Assembly (NCBI GenBank): GCA_963742725.1
Contig: CAVUMX010000001.1
Location: forward strand, 2,232,001 to 2,296,000
From: CAVVAL01 sp963742725
Lineage (GTDB): Bacteria; Actinomycetota; Actinomycetes; Mycobacteriales; Cryptosporangiaceae
Reading direction: 5' to 3'
Length of the DNA: 64,000 nt
Part shown: one piece after another, positions 29,040 through 37,798 of the stretch
Position numbering within the stretch: position 1 is the stretch's first letter
Layout: each line of letters opens with the position of its first letter
Program-made: the position numbers and the translations under genes
Notes under the pieces: generated by a model
What the model saw: the letters and a program-made list of their open reading frames with translations, nothing else
Told to the model about the DNA's origin: nothing
The model's database searches: none

Positions 29040-30398
29040 TCAGAACTGCAGGCTGAACTTGTCGATGAAGCCGGTGTCGGCCGAGTAGACGTCGCGCACC
29101 TGGAGCTTCCAGCTGCCGTTCGCGACCTCGGACGAGGCGTTCACCGTGTAGGTGGTGATGACGTTGTCCGCGCTGTCGGAACTCGAGGAGTTCTTGAGCC
29201 GGTAGGCGGTCCCGTCGGGGGCGACCAGGTCGATGACCAGGTCACCCCGGTAGGTGTGCTTGATGTCGACGCCGACCTGGAGGCCGGACGGGGCGTTGCC
29301 CGCACGGTTGACGGTGACGTTGCTGGTCACCGCCGTGCTGGCGTCGGGGATGTTGACGTTCGTGAGGTTCTCGAAGTACGAGCCTCCCGGGGACGTCGTC
29401 GGGGACGGTGTGGGCGAACCGGTCGGCGACGGGGACGTCGTCGGGCCGGTCAGTTCCCACAGTCCGTAGGACATCGCGTCGCTGTTGCGGTCGAGCGCGG
29501 TGTCGTTGATGTTGCTCGTCGTGTCGCAGGCCGCGTGGTAGCAGCGGTCGAACGCGACGCCGGCCGTGCCGCCCCACTTCGTGACCTGGGCAGCGGTCTT
29601 CGTGCGGCTCGCGCCGGTGAAGATGCCGCCGACCTTGACGCCGGCACTCTTGAACGGCGCGTGGTCGGACCGGCCGTCACCCTCGGTCTCCGGCTCGCTC
29701 GCCACGCCCAGGCTCTGGAGGTAGTTCACGAACAGGGCCTGCAGCGTGGGGTCGTCGTCGTAGACGAAGTAGCCGGGGTTGGGCGAACCGATCATGTCGA
29801 AGTTCAGGTACGCCGTGATCTTGGCCCGCTCGGCAGTCGGCAGGTTGTTCACGTAGAACCTGGATCCGACGAGCCCCAGCTCCTCGGCGCCCCACCAGGA
29901 GAACCGGATCGTCTTGCCCGGATTCGGCCTGGCCTGCTTGTACGCGAGGGCGACGGCGAGCTGGGCGGCGCTGCCCGAGCCGTTGTCGTTGATGCCCGGT
30001 CCGGCACTCACGCTGTCGAGGTGGGAGCCGAGCTGGACGACCTGGTTCGGGTTCTGGCCGGGCAGCTCGGCGATGACGTTCCAGCTCTGGCCGGCCGTGC
30101 TGGTGAACGGCTGCACGGTGACCGTGTAGCCGGCGTTCTGCAGCTGCGTCTGGACGTAGGTGACCGATGCCTGGTAGCCGGCGCGACCGGTGTACCGGTT
30201 GCCGCCGTTGTTCGTGGCGATGGTCTGCAGCTGGGTGAGGTGGGACCTGACTGCCGCGATCGTGATGTCCGGGGCGCCGTTCGGCAGGTCGGCGACGGCG
30301 GCGCTCTGCGCGCCGGCCATTGGTGCGGTCAGTACCGCCGCGAGCGCTACGGCACCGATGGTGCCCGTCGCGGCGAGACCTAAGACTCGCTTGCGCAT
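29040..30398 (-). CDS. Secreted M28 aminopeptidase with C-terminal P domain
   Basis: ATG 30398 (site GGAGGAAG) gives 452 residues. A Sec signal peptide (about 1-31, RKRVLGLAATGTIGAVALAA) precedes the M28 zinc peptidase (about 60-320). Its metal ligands appear in order in LGSHLDSVS, GINDNGSGSA, WGAEELGLVGS, LNFDMIGSP and CYHAACDT, as in the Streptomyces griseus aminopeptidase. A Ser/Pro/Thr linker (about 322-340) joins a proprotein-convertase P domain (about 341-452). It should cleave N-terminal hydrophobic residues from extracellular peptides. The P domain is nearly the same as that of the adjacent M4 protease. Confidence 0.93.
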   Translation of the reverse strand: MRKRVLGLAATGTIGAVALAAVLTAPMAGAQSAAVADLPNGAPDITIAAVRSHLTQLQTIATNNGGNRYTGRAGYQASVTYVQTQLQNAGYTVTVQPFTSTAGQSWNVIAELPGQNPNQVVQLGSHLDSVSAGPGINDNGSGSAAQLAVALAYKQARPNPGKTIRFSWWGAEELGLVGSRFYVNNLPTAERAKITAYLNFDMIGSPNPGYFVYDDDPTLQALFVNYLQSLGVASEPETEGDGRSDHAPFKSAGVKVGGIFTGASRTKTAAQVTKWGGTAGVAFDRCYHAACDTTSNINDTALDRNSDAMSYGLWELTGPTTSPSPTGSPTPSPTTSPGGSYFENLTNVNIPDASTAVTSNVTVNRAGNAPSGLQVGVDIKHTYRGDLVIDLVAPDGTAYRLKNSSSSDSADNVITTYTVNASSEVANGSWKLQVRDVYSADTGFIDKFSLQF

Positions 30399-30421
30399 GG
30401 AATCTTCCTCCAAGGTGGCAG

Positions 30422-30461
30422 CGGGCCGTGACCCCCAGGGACATCCGGAGGCCACGGCCCG
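30422..30461 (-). terminator. Hairpin terminator of the M4 protease gene
   Basis: CGGGCCGTG (30422-30430) pairs with CACGGCCCG (30453-30461). It sits about 30 bp past the stop of the M4 gene on the minus strand and just before the M28 gene. Confidence 0.65.
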
Positions 30462-30491
30462 ACCATTGAGACGAGTTACGCCGTCAGTGCG

Positions 30492-32483
30492 TCAGAACTG
30501 CAGGCTGAACTTGTCGATGAACCCTGTGTCAGCGGCGTAGGCGTCGCGGACGCGGAGGTTCCAGGTGCCGTTGGCGGCCTCGGAGGAGGCGTTGACGGTG
30601 TAGGTGGCGATGACGTTGTCCGCGGAGTCGGAGCTCGAGTTGCTCTTGAGCCGGTACGCGGTCCCGTCGGGAGCGATCAGGTCGATGACCAGGTCACCCC
30701 GGTAGCTGTGCTTGATGTCGACACCGACCTGGAGACCGGTCGGGGCGTTGCCCGCACGGTTCACCACGATCGGGCTGTTCACGGTGCCGAGGTCCGGGAT
30801 GTTGATGTTGGTGAGGTTCTCGAAGTACGAACCACCCGGAGACGTCGTCGGCGACGGCGTCGGCGAACCGGTCGGCGTCGGCGACGGGGAGCCGGTGCAC
30901 GGCTGGTCGCTGGCGCTGACACTCACCGCGGACCACGCGGCCTGGACGGCCTTGTACTCGGTCGAGCAGCTGCCGTAGTGGAACGTCGCCGCGGCGAGCG
31001 TGTCCGTACGGGCCTTCGAGTACGAGTTGTTGCTGACGAAGCCGACGTCCAGAGCCCGGTACCAGATCTTCGCGGCCTTGTCCCGACCGATGCCCGTCAC
31101 CGTGCTGTTGTTGCAGGTGGGGCTGTTGCCGAACGGGGTGTTGCCGCTGCCCTCGGCGAGCAGGAAGAAGAAGTGGTTACCCACGCCGGAGGAGTAGTGC
31201 GGGTCCGCGCCGGGAACCGCGCTGCTCCAGCAGTTGTAGGACCGGCCGTCGAGCGACGGCTGGTACATGTACCGCAGCGGCGTGCCGTTGCCGTTGATGT
31301 TGATCTTCTCGCCGACCTGGTAGTCACCCGGGTCCGCGGCGGTGTTGGCGTAGAACTCGACCATGTTGCCGAAGATGTCGCTGGTCGCCTCGTTGAGGCC
31401 ACCGGCGTCACCGGAGTAGTCCAGGTTCGACAGGGCTTCGGTCACGCCGTGGGACATCTCGTGCCCGGCCACATCGAGGGAGACGAGCGGACGGGAGTTG
31501 CCTGAGCCGTCGCCGTACGTCATCTGGGCTCCGTCCCAGAAGGCGTTGACGTACGCGTTGCCGTAGTGGACCCGCGAGGGCACACCGCGACCGTCACCGA
31601 AGATGCCGTTCCGGGCATGGACGTTCTTGAAGTAGTCGAACGTCTTGGCCGCGCCGAAGTGGGCGTCGACGGCGGCCGACTGGCGGTTGCTGGTGGCGCC
31701 GTTGCCCCAGGCGTTGTCCGCGTCAGTCATGTTGCTGCACGTGGACGAACCCTGGTTCATGTCGCAGGTACGGCCGTTGCCGTGCGACGGGTCGGTCAGC
31801 GTGTAGCTCCCGCCGGACTGCGTGGTGTCGATGGTCACCGAACCGGAGTAGACGCTCGCACCGGTGCCTTCGACGTGCTTGACCTTGTCCGCCTTGTCCA
31901 GCACCGCTCCCGTGCTGGCGTCGACGAGCACCGTCAAGAGGCTCGGCGTCTGGTCTGCCTTGATGCCGTCGATCTTCGTTTCCCAGGCGAGGCGTGGGCT
32001 GGCCTCGCTGGCATCGACGACCAGCTCGGGCGAGCCGACCTTGTCAACCTTGCCGGAGAACGCCTTCTTCGCCGCCGCCTTGGCCTGCTCGACCGTCAGC
32101 TTGGGCGTGGTGCCGACAGTGATCGCGGTGGGCTGCGAAACACTGGCACCGGCGAACGCGCCGCCGGGGGCGTTGTGGACGACGAAGTCGCCGCCCAGGA
32201 CCCGGAGGCCCTTGTACGTGCGGTTGTAGCGGACGTGCGACCCGCCGTTGCTGTCGACGATCGTGCGGGTGGCCGTGTACTTGTCGCCTTCCGATGCCCG
32301 GATCGCGGACTCGTTGGCGTCAATGGCCTGGTCAGCGCGGGCGATCGCCTGCTGCGGATTCGGCTTCGGTGCGGTCCGCGGGGTGTCCGCGGTGGCGTTG
32401 GTGGCTGCCACGGCACCTAAGCCGAGTAAAACCACCGTGACGGCCGAGACCGCCACGCCGGTCGAGGCAAGTGTCTTTCTCAC
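30492..32483 (-). CDS. Secreted M4 (thermolysin-type) metalloprotease with P domain
   Basis: GTG 32483 with an upstream GGAAGGGAG gives 663 residues. The signal peptide (about 1-32) is followed by FTP and PepSY propeptide regions (about 45-215). The M4 catalytic domain (about 225-535) carries the zinc motif HEMSH, the third ligand in GGLNEATSDIFGN, and the downstream DPHYSSGVGNHFF with the proton-donor His. A Ser/Pro/Thr linker then leads to a P domain (about 555-663). It is an extracellular neutral endoprotease made as a zymogen. It is transcribed in the same direction as the M28 gene but separated by a hairpin. Confidence 0.94.
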   Translation of the reverse strand: MRKTLASTGVAVSAVTVVLLGLGAVAATNATADTPRTAPKPNPQQAIARADQAIDANESAIRASEGDKYTATRTIVDSNGGSHVRYNRTYKGLRVLGGDFVVHNAPGGAFAGASVSQPTAITVGTTPKLTVEQAKAAAKKAFSGKVDKVGSPELVVDASEASPRLAWETKIDGIKADQTPSLLTVLVDASTGAVLDKADKVKHVEGTGASVYSGSVTIDTTQSGGSYTLTDPSHGNGRTCDMNQGSSTCSNMTDADNAWGNGATSNRQSAAVDAHFGAAKTFDYFKNVHARNGIFGDGRGVPSRVHYGNAYVNAFWDGAQMTYGDGSGNSRPLVSLDVAGHEMSHGVTEALSNLDYSGDAGGLNEATSDIFGNMVEFYANTAADPGDYQVGEKININGNGTPLRYMYQPSLDGRSYNCWSSAVPGADPHYSSGVGNHFFFLLAEGSGNTPFGNSPTCNNSTVTGIGRDKAAKIWYRALDVGFVSNNSYSKARTDTLAAATFHYGSCSTEYKAVQAAWSAVSVSASDQPCTGSPSPTPTGSPTPSPTTSPGGSYFENLTNINIPDLGTVNSPIVVNRAGNAPTGLQVGVDIKHSYRGDLVIDLIAPDGTAYRLKSNSSSDSADNVIATYTVNASSEAANGTWNLRVRDAYAADTGFIDKFSLQF

Positions 32484-32676
32484 CCCGATACTCCCTTCCT
32501 GAGGGTATTTACGACGGATGTCGTGACCGCAGGTATAACGGGTTAACTAACTGGTGTAAAGACTTGTGTTGAAGTTGGACGGGGGGATAATGACGTTTCG
32601 CCCGGAGCTACGTACACCCGCCCGTCGCACGCTTGTGACCGGCGCAAACGAGGGGGTAGCCACGTACGCTCGCCGC

Positions 32677-33987
32677 ATGACGGGCCCTGGCAGGGAGCGC
32701 GACGTCACGGAATCGATCGGCGATCGACTACTCCGATTTCGCAAACAGCGCGGCCTCACCCAGAAGGATCTCGCCGGCGAGCGGTACTCCTCGGCCTTCG
32801 TCTCCATCGTGGAATCCGGCCGCCGCCGCCCGTCCGAAGAAGCCGTGCGGTACTTCGCCGAACGGCTGTCCATCGACGCCGAAGAGCTGCTGACCGGACG
32901 TCCGGCGCACCTCGGCGTCGAACTGGAGATGCGGCTCGTCCGCGCCCGGCACGCAGTGTCCACAGACGACCTGACCGCCGCCGAGCAGGCGTACGCGGCC
33001 GCGCGCTCCGAAGCCGCCGACCACGGCCTCGTCCGGCTGGAAGCCAAGGCGCTCGTCGGATTGGCCCGGTGCGCCGAACGAGCCGGCGACGTCGACCGCG
33101 CCCTCCGGTACCTCGACGAAGCCGAAACGAGCCTCGCCGACGAACCGCTCACCGCCCGCGTGCCGGCCCTCGTCCTCAAGGCCAAGATCAAGCGGTTCCG
33201 CGGCGAACTCCGCGACGCCGCCTACCTGCTCGAAGCCGCCCTCGAACGGCTCGACCGCGACGGCCTGCTCGACCCGGACTCCGTCGTCCAGCTCCAGTAC
33301 GGGCTCGTAGGCGTCTACATCGACCTCGGCCTCCTCGACCGCGCCGCATCCGCCGGCAGCGCCGCGATGGCCCTCGCCGGCAAGGTCGCCGACCCCGAAC
33401 ACATCGGGCAGATGCACATGCAGGTCGCCCGCACCTACATGCTGCAGGGCCGCTGGGACGACGCCGAAGAAGCCCTCAACCGCGCCCACACCACCTACAC
33501 CCAGCTCGACTACCTCGCCGAAACCGCCATGTGCCACTGGGCCCGCGGCTACATCCTCCTCCGCGAAGACCGCCTCACCGACGCCGAACGCGAACTCACC
33601 ACCGCCCGCGACCTCATGCGCTCCCTCGACGCCTGGTACTACGCCGGCGCCCTCGCCAGCGAACTCGCCACCGTCCTCTGGAAACTCGGCCGCCCCGACG
33701 AAGCACTCGCCGCCCTCGACGACGCCTGGCGCCTCGAACGCGAATCCGCAGGCACCCAACTCGCCGTCGCCGACGCCTACCGCCTCCGCGGCCTCATCGC
33801 CCGCGACGCCGGCGACCACGACGCCGCCGAGAAAGCGCTCCGCTCCGCTTACGAAAGCTTCCTGCGCGCCGAAGCCGGCCCCATCGCCGCCAGCACAGCC
33901 CGCCTCCTCGGCGACCTCCTCCGCGAAGCAGGCCGCCTGGACGAAGCAATCGACATCTACCGCTCAGGCCTCTCCGCTTTCGAGTGA
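32677..33987 (+). CDS. XRE-family regulator with tetratricopeptide repeats
   Basis: ATG 32677 gives 436 residues. An N-terminal Cro/C1-type helix-turn-helix (about 11-70, LRFRKQRGLTQKDLAGERYS) is followed by alpha-helical TPR-like repeats over about 85-430, with typical AEQAYAAARSEA and ALRYLDEAE units. Such proteins bind DNA through the N-terminus and a peptide or protein through the TPR superhelix, as in peptide-sensing regulators; no ligand is evident here. It diverges from the M4 protease gene, so it may regulate protease export, but this is only positional. The second half has extreme GC at third codon positions. Confidence 0.85.
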   Translation: MTGPGRERDVTESIGDRLLRFRKQRGLTQKDLAGERYSSAFVSIVESGRRRPSEEAVRYFAERLSIDAEELLTGRPAHLGVELEMRLVRARHAVSTDDLTAAEQAYAAARSEAADHGLVRLEAKALVGLARCAERAGDVDRALRYLDEAETSLADEPLTARVPALVLKAKIKRFRGELRDAAYLLEAALERLDRDGLLDPDSVVQLQYGLVGVYIDLGLLDRAASAGSAAMALAGKVADPEHIGQMHMQVARTYMLQGRWDDAEEALNRAHTTYTQLDYLAETAMCHWARGYILLREDRLTDAERELTTARDLMRSLDAWYYAGALASELATVLWKLGRPDEALAALDDAWRLERESAGTQLAVADAYRLRGLIARDAGDHDAAEKALRSAYESFLRAEAGPIAASTARLLGDLLREAGRLDEAIDIYRSGLSAFE

Positions 33988-33990
33988 GCG

Positions 33991-34088
33991 GCCCGCTGAG
34001 GCACCACGCTCGCCGTCGTCTCCGCGCCTCGCGTGCTGGAGCACGCGTCGGCTTGTGCGACGGCGGCGATCGCGGCACCTCAGCGGGC
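33991..34088. terminator. Large nested hairpin between convergent genes
   Basis: GCCCGCTGAGG (33991-34001) pairs exactly with CCTCAGCGGGC (34078-34088). Within it GCCGTCG (34012-34018) pairs with CGACGGC (34058-34064), and GCGTGC-TGGA-GCACGC (34031-34046) forms the tip. It separates the XRE-TPR gene and the convergent TMEM165-like gene and probably terminates both. Confidence 0.7.
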
Positions 34089-34100
34089 TCCAGGTTTAGA

Positions 34101-34691
34101 TCAAGATCTGACAATCTCGAACACGGCTAGCAGGGCGAACAGCGTGAAGATGGCGGCGGCGGCGCGTTGGAGGAGGTGGATGGGCATCACCTTCAGGAGG
34201 GCGCGGCCGGCCAGGGCGGCGATCGTGCACACCGCCATCTCGCCCAGCCACGCGCCGAGGAACACCGACAGCGGCGCCCCGTACTTCGCCGACATCGCCG
34301 CCGTCGCCAGCTGCGACCCGTCGCCGAACTCCGCGATCACCAGGATCCCGAAACTGATCATCGCGATCCGGGCCGCCGAGGTCGCCGCCGGTGTCTCCCG
34401 CGGCGACTCGTCATCGTCGCGGAAACTCTCCCGGAACAGCAGGACGGCACCCACCGCGAACAACGCCGCGACGATCCCGAGGGTCACCTTCTCCGGCAGC
34501 AGGCTCAGCGCGCCGCCGATCGACACCGCGATCCCCATCTGCAACGCGAACGCCGCGCCGATGCCGACCAGCACCGGCCCCGGCCGGTAGCGGCTCGACA
34601 GCACCAGCGTCGCGACCATCGTCTTGTCCGGCAGCTCCACCACGAACACCAGCGCGAACACGGCGGCCAGCACGGCGGGATCGAGCGTCAC
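34101..34691 (-). CDS. TMEM165/GDT1 (UPF0016) family cation transporter
   Basis: The 196-residue protein has about six transmembrane helices in two repeats, each with a family motif: VVELPDKTMVATL near residue 17 and IAEFGDGSQLATAA near 120 (consensus E-x-G-D-[KR]-[TS]). In this protein the first has P for G and the second G-S for K-T, modest deviations. Family members exchange Mn2+ or Ca2+ for H+, and bacterial ones such as MneA export manganese. It starts at GTG 34691 and is a single gene. Confidence 0.9.
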   Translation of the reverse strand: MTLDPAVLAAVFALVFVVELPDKTMVATLVLSSRYRPGPVLVGIGAAFALQMGIAVSIGGALSLLPEKVTLGIVAALFAVGAVLLFRESFRDDDESPRETPAATSAARIAMISFGILVIAEFGDGSQLATAAMSAKYGAPLSVFLGAWLGEMAVCTIAALAGRALLKVMPIHLLQRAAAAIFTLFALLAVFEIVRS

Positions 34692-34785
34692 AGCAGTTCA
34701 CCCTATGGGCAGACCCGTCTTCCGCTGCGCGGGCGTGACACGGCTTCGTACTATCGCCGCAATGCCCTGACCGGAAGGCGAACTG

Positions 34786-35244
34786 ATGTTGTTAGCGCGG
34801 GCGCTCGTGGCGACCGTTGGATGCCTGGCCGTGGTTCTCTCCGTCACAGCGTGCACGGAGGAGCCGGACAAGCCGAAGGTCGAGACCATCCCGCCCGGAG
34901 CGGACATCTCGCCCCCGCCGCAGCCGTCCGGCTCGCCGACCCCCGGGCCGTCCGCGTCCGTCAACCCGGCCGCCGCCTGCGTGACCGAAGGCCAGGTCGT
35001 CGAGGGGCTGATCTTCGCCGACCCGGACACGCCCCCCTCGACCCAGGCCAAGCTCGGCGGCGCCCCCGTGTGCGAGAAGGGCTGGGCGTTCGCCACCCTC
35101 ACCGCGCCGGACGCGGACGAGACCCGCGTCGTCCTGCGTCACACGGGCGGCAAGTGGACCGTCCTCACGTACGGATCGGCGCCCTGCTCGGAACCGCGCG
35201 TCAGTGAGGCGCCGGCCAAGGTCCGCACCGCCGCCGGCTGCTGA
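34786..35244 (+). CDS. Putative lipoprotein
   Basis: The 152-residue protein starts with a signal peptide ending in a lipobox, LSVTAC with Cys at residue 23, so it is probably lipid-anchored. A proline/serine-rich spacer (about 35-60) leads to a small globular part of about 90 residues with four more cysteines (AACVTEG, APVCEKG, APCSEP, AAGC) that could form two disulfides. I do not recognise a family. It lies 48 bp ahead of pheA but is probably independent. Confidence 0.75.
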   Translation: MLLARALVATVGCLAVVLSVTACTEEPDKPKVETIPPGADISPPPQPSGSPTPGPSASVNPAAACVTEGQVVEGLIFADPDTPPSTQAKLGGAPVCEKGWAFATLTAPDADETRVVLRHTGGKWTVLTYGSAPCSEPRVSEAPAKVRTAAGC

Positions 35245-35291
35245 CGGTGCTGGACGCCAGCGGCCACGGCACGAGCATCTAGGCTGCTGTC

Positions 35292-36233
35292 ATGCCAGGT
35301 GTTCCGCCTACCCGCTTCACGTACCTCGGCCCGGCCGGCACGTTCGCCGAACAGGCCCTACGGACGGTGCCCGCCGCCTCGCGCGCCGAGCTGATCCCGT
35401 CTGTCGACGTCGTCGAGGCGGTGCAGGCCGTCCGCACCGGGGACGCCGATGCCGCCCTCGTGCCGCTGGAGAACTCGGTCGAGGGCGCTGTCGGCGCCAC
35501 GCTCGACGAACTGGCGCTCGGCGAACCGCTGATGATCACCCGCGAGGTGCTGCTGGCGGTGACGTTCGGCCTGTACGTCCGTCCGGGCACCGAGCTGGCC
35601 GACATCGGCACGGTCGCCACGCATCCGCACGCCGAGGCGCAGTGCCGTGAGTGGCTCCGCGCCAACGCGCCGCACGCGAGATACGTCCGGACGACGTCCA
35701 CGGCCGACGCCGCGGTCGGTGTCGCCAAGGGCGAGTACGACGCGGCGATCTGCGCGCCCGTCGCCGGCGAGCAGTACCGGCTCGCCGAACTGGGCAAGGA
35801 CATCGCCGACACCGCCGGGGCCGTCACCCGGTTCGTGCTGGTCAGCAGGCCCGGGACACCGCCGCCCGGTCCGACGGGTGACGACATCACGTCCGTCGTC
35901 GCGTTCATCGCGCACGACCGCACCGGCGCGCTGCTGGAGGTCCTGACGGAGTTCGCCGTCCGGGGCATCAACCTCACCCGGATCGAGTCGCGCCCGACGA
36001 AGGAGCGCATCGGCCGGTACTGCTTCTTCCTGGACTGCGCCGGCCACATCGCCGACGCGCCGGTGGGCGAGGCGCTGATGGGGCTGCGGCGGATCTGCGC
36101 CGACGTCCGCTTCCTCGGCTCGTACCCGCGCACCGACGACGGGCCGCCGCCGCCCCGCCGTCCCGGTACCGCCGCCGAGGACTTCGCGGACGCGTCCGCG
36201 TGGCTCGCCCAGGCACGAAGGGGCGACCTGTGA
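35292..36233 (+). CDS. pheA: Prephenate dehydratase
   Basis: The 313-residue protein opens with YLGPAGTFAEQAL. It contains the substrate signatures LVPLENSVEGAVG and the catalytic TRF motif (GAVTRFVLVS). A C-terminal ACT domain (about 200-280) has the phenylalanine-binding ESRP (LTRIESRPTKERIG). It converts prephenate to phenylpyruvate, is feedback inhibited by phenylalanine through ACT, and is the monofunctional actinobacterial type. The stop overlaps the GTG of the next gene (GTGA), so the phosphatase is translationally coupled. A low-complexity Pro/Arg tail follows the ACT domain. Confidence 0.95.
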   Translation: MPGVPPTRFTYLGPAGTFAEQALRTVPAASRAELIPSVDVVEAVQAVRTGDADAALVPLENSVEGAVGATLDELALGEPLMITREVLLAVTFGLYVRPGTELADIGTVATHPHAEAQCREWLRANAPHARYVRTTSTADAAVGVAKGEYDAAICAPVAGEQYRLAELGKDIADTAGAVTRFVLVSRPGTPPPGPTGDDITSVVAFIAHDRTGALLEVLTEFAVRGINLTRIESRPTKERIGRYCFFLDCAGHIADAPVGEALMGLRRICADVRFLGSYPRTDDGPPPPRRPGTAAEDFADASAWLAQARRGDL

Positions 36234-36853
36234 GCCGGCTGATCCTGGTCCGTCACGGGGAGAGCGAGGCGAACATCGTCGGCAGCCTCGACACGAGGGT
36301 TCCCGGTCCGCCGCTCACCGAACTGGGCCGCAAGCAGGCCGCCGAGCTGGTGCAAGCGCTGGCGGACCACGAAGTCCAGGCCGTGTGGTCGTCGTCGATG
36401 ACCCGGGCGCTGGAGACCGCCGGTCCGCTGGCCGAGGCGCTGGGCGTCGAGGTTCGGATTCACCCCGATCTGCGCGAGGTCGACGTCGGCGACCTGAGCG
36501 ACCGACGGGACACCGAGGCCCACGACCTGCTGGACGACATCATGGGCGGGTGGATGCTGCGCGGCGAGCTGGAGCTGCGATGCCCCGGCGGCGAGTGCGG
36601 CGCCGACCTGGTGGCCCGGGTGGAGGCGGTGTTCCACGAGGTCATCGCCGATCTGGACGGTGACGGCACGGCCGTCGTCGTCGCGCACGGCGCGGCGCTC
36701 CGGACGACGCTGCTGGGCCTGTGCGACCTCGACGCCGCGTTCGTCCTGTCCCACCACCTGCCGAACGCCGGTTACGTTGTGGTCGACGTTGCTGACGGTG
36801 AGTACGTTTGCCGCAGCTGGGCTGGACTAGCGCCGAAATTGTTCGTGTCGTAG
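36230..36853 (+). CDS. Histidine phosphatase family protein (phosphoglycerate-mutase-like)
   Basis: GTG 36230, overlapping pheA, gives 207 residues. The catalytic LVRHGESEAN motif is at the start (phosphoacceptor His at about 8), SSSMTRALETA carries the second Arg, a Glu lies in REVDVGDLS, and VVVAHGAALR is the second His motif. It belongs to the broad-specificity phosphatase branch of the family. Overlap with pheA is a common actinobacterial arrangement; its substrate is unknown and it is not a proven glycolytic mutase. Confidence 0.9.
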   Translation: MSRLILVRHGESEANIVGSLDTRVPGPPLTELGRKQAAELVQALADHEVQAVWSSSMTRALETAGPLAEALGVEVRIHPDLREVDVGDLSDRRDTEAHDLLDDIMGGWMLRGELELRCPGGECGADLVARVEAVFHEVIADLDGDGTAVVVAHGAALRTTLLGLCDLDAAFVLSHHLPNAGYVVVDVADGEYVCRSWAGLAPKLFVS

Positions 36854-36870
36854 GGGGCGTAGCGCGGGAA

Positions 36871-36889
36871 ATAAGGGTAGGCTAACCTC
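36871..36889. promoter_or_regulatory. Iron box (IdeR/DmdR/DtxR operator)
   Basis: The 19 bp TAAGGGTAGGCTAACCTCA match 16 of 19 positions of the DtxR/IdeR consensus TTAGGTTAGGCTAACCTAA, including the whole AGGCTAACCT core. It lies 124 bp before the FhuF-like gene, so that gene should be derepressed when iron is low. Confidence 0.85.
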
Positions 36890-37012
36890 ACGGATTGTGA
36901 GAGGTGAGATGCCTGGACCCGTCGTGCGGAGCCACTCGGTGCGCTGCTCAGCGATCGAGTCGAGCTGCTGCGCGCACTTGGACAATACCCCACAAAACGC
37001 CGGTGACCAGGG

Positions 37013-37798
37013 ATGAGTGCGGTCGCGGTGCGCTCCGCGTGCCAGCTGACGACCCGGGTCATCCCCGGTCCGCTGCCCCTGGGTTGGCACCGGACGGCGG
37101 ACCTCCTGCACGATGACACGCTCCTGCGCGACACGATCAGCGCGTACGGCGAGACGCTGGGCGCGCCCAGCCGGCAGGTCGCGTCGGCCCTCGCGTTCAA
37201 GGCGTACTCGTGGGCAGTCCTCGAACCGGTCGTGACCGCCTGGGTCAGCCGCCAGCGCGTGCCCGACTTCAGCGTCGCGCTCACGGCCGTCCACCTCGCG
37301 CCGGACGGATACGAGGTCGCCGTCACCACCGAACGGGTCTGGGTGCTGGCGAACGATCCGCTGGCCGGATCGGCCGGCGCGATCGTCGTCCCGCACGAGG
37401 CCGCACTCCTCGACGCGCTGCGCCGCACGCTGGTCGAGGGGCACCTCGCGCCGGCCGTGGAAGCGTTCCGTCGGGTCCGGGGCGGTGGACCGCGTCCACT
37501 GTGGGGATCCGTCGCCCAGTCGCTGTGCTACCCGGCGTCCGTCGCCGAGGTGCCGGACCCCCGGGCGGCCGTCGACGCCTTGCTGTCGGTGCTCGGCCCG
37601 GAGGTCGCAGACCTGGTCGAGGTCGCCGAGCTGAACGAGGGCGGCCGCTGGCGACCGTCGCTGTTCCGGCGCACGTGTTGCTACTACTACACGGTCCCGT
37701 CCGGCGAGGTGTGCTCGACGTGCTGCCTGCTCACGGACGCCGACCGGGACCGCCGCGCCACCGAAGCCGGCGCGCGGTGGCGGCGCGTCAGCCGCTGA
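37013..37798 (+). CDS. FhuF-like (2Fe-2S) siderophore-iron reductase
   Basis: The 261-residue protein ends with the FhuF signature CC-x10-C-x2-C (TCCYYYTVPSGEVCSTC at about 222-238), which binds an unusual 2Fe-2S cluster. The rest is helical and matches the FhuF-type domain loosely. FhuF proteins reduce ferric siderophores in the cytosol to release Fe2+. The IdeR/DmdR box upstream supports an iron-limitation role. No siderophore biosynthesis or ABC transporter genes are adjacent. Its last 11 bp overlap the convergent AIM24 gene. Confidence 0.85.
   Translation: MSAVAVRSACQLTTRVIPGPLPLGWHRTADLLHDDTLLRDTISAYGETLGAPSRQVASALAFKAYSWAVLEPVVTAWVSRQRVPDFSVALTAVHLAPDGYEVAVTTERVWVLANDPLAGSAGAIVVPHEAALLDALRRTLVEGHLAPAVEAFRRVRGGGPRPLWGSVAQSLCYPASVAEVPDPRAAVDALLSVLGPEVADLVEVAELNEGGRWRPSLFRRTCCYYYTVPSGEVCSTCCLLTDADRDRRATEAGARWRRVSR

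Noticed and set aside
32566..32676. Longer start of the XRE-TPR regulator
   Set aside because: The extension precedes the conserved helix-turn-helix and lacks similarity; ATG 32677 is adequate.
33069..34130. 353-residue Arg/Pro-rich plus-strand ORF
   Set aside because: It is a +1-type shadow of the XRE-TPR gene with almost only R, P and H, a result of extreme GC3.
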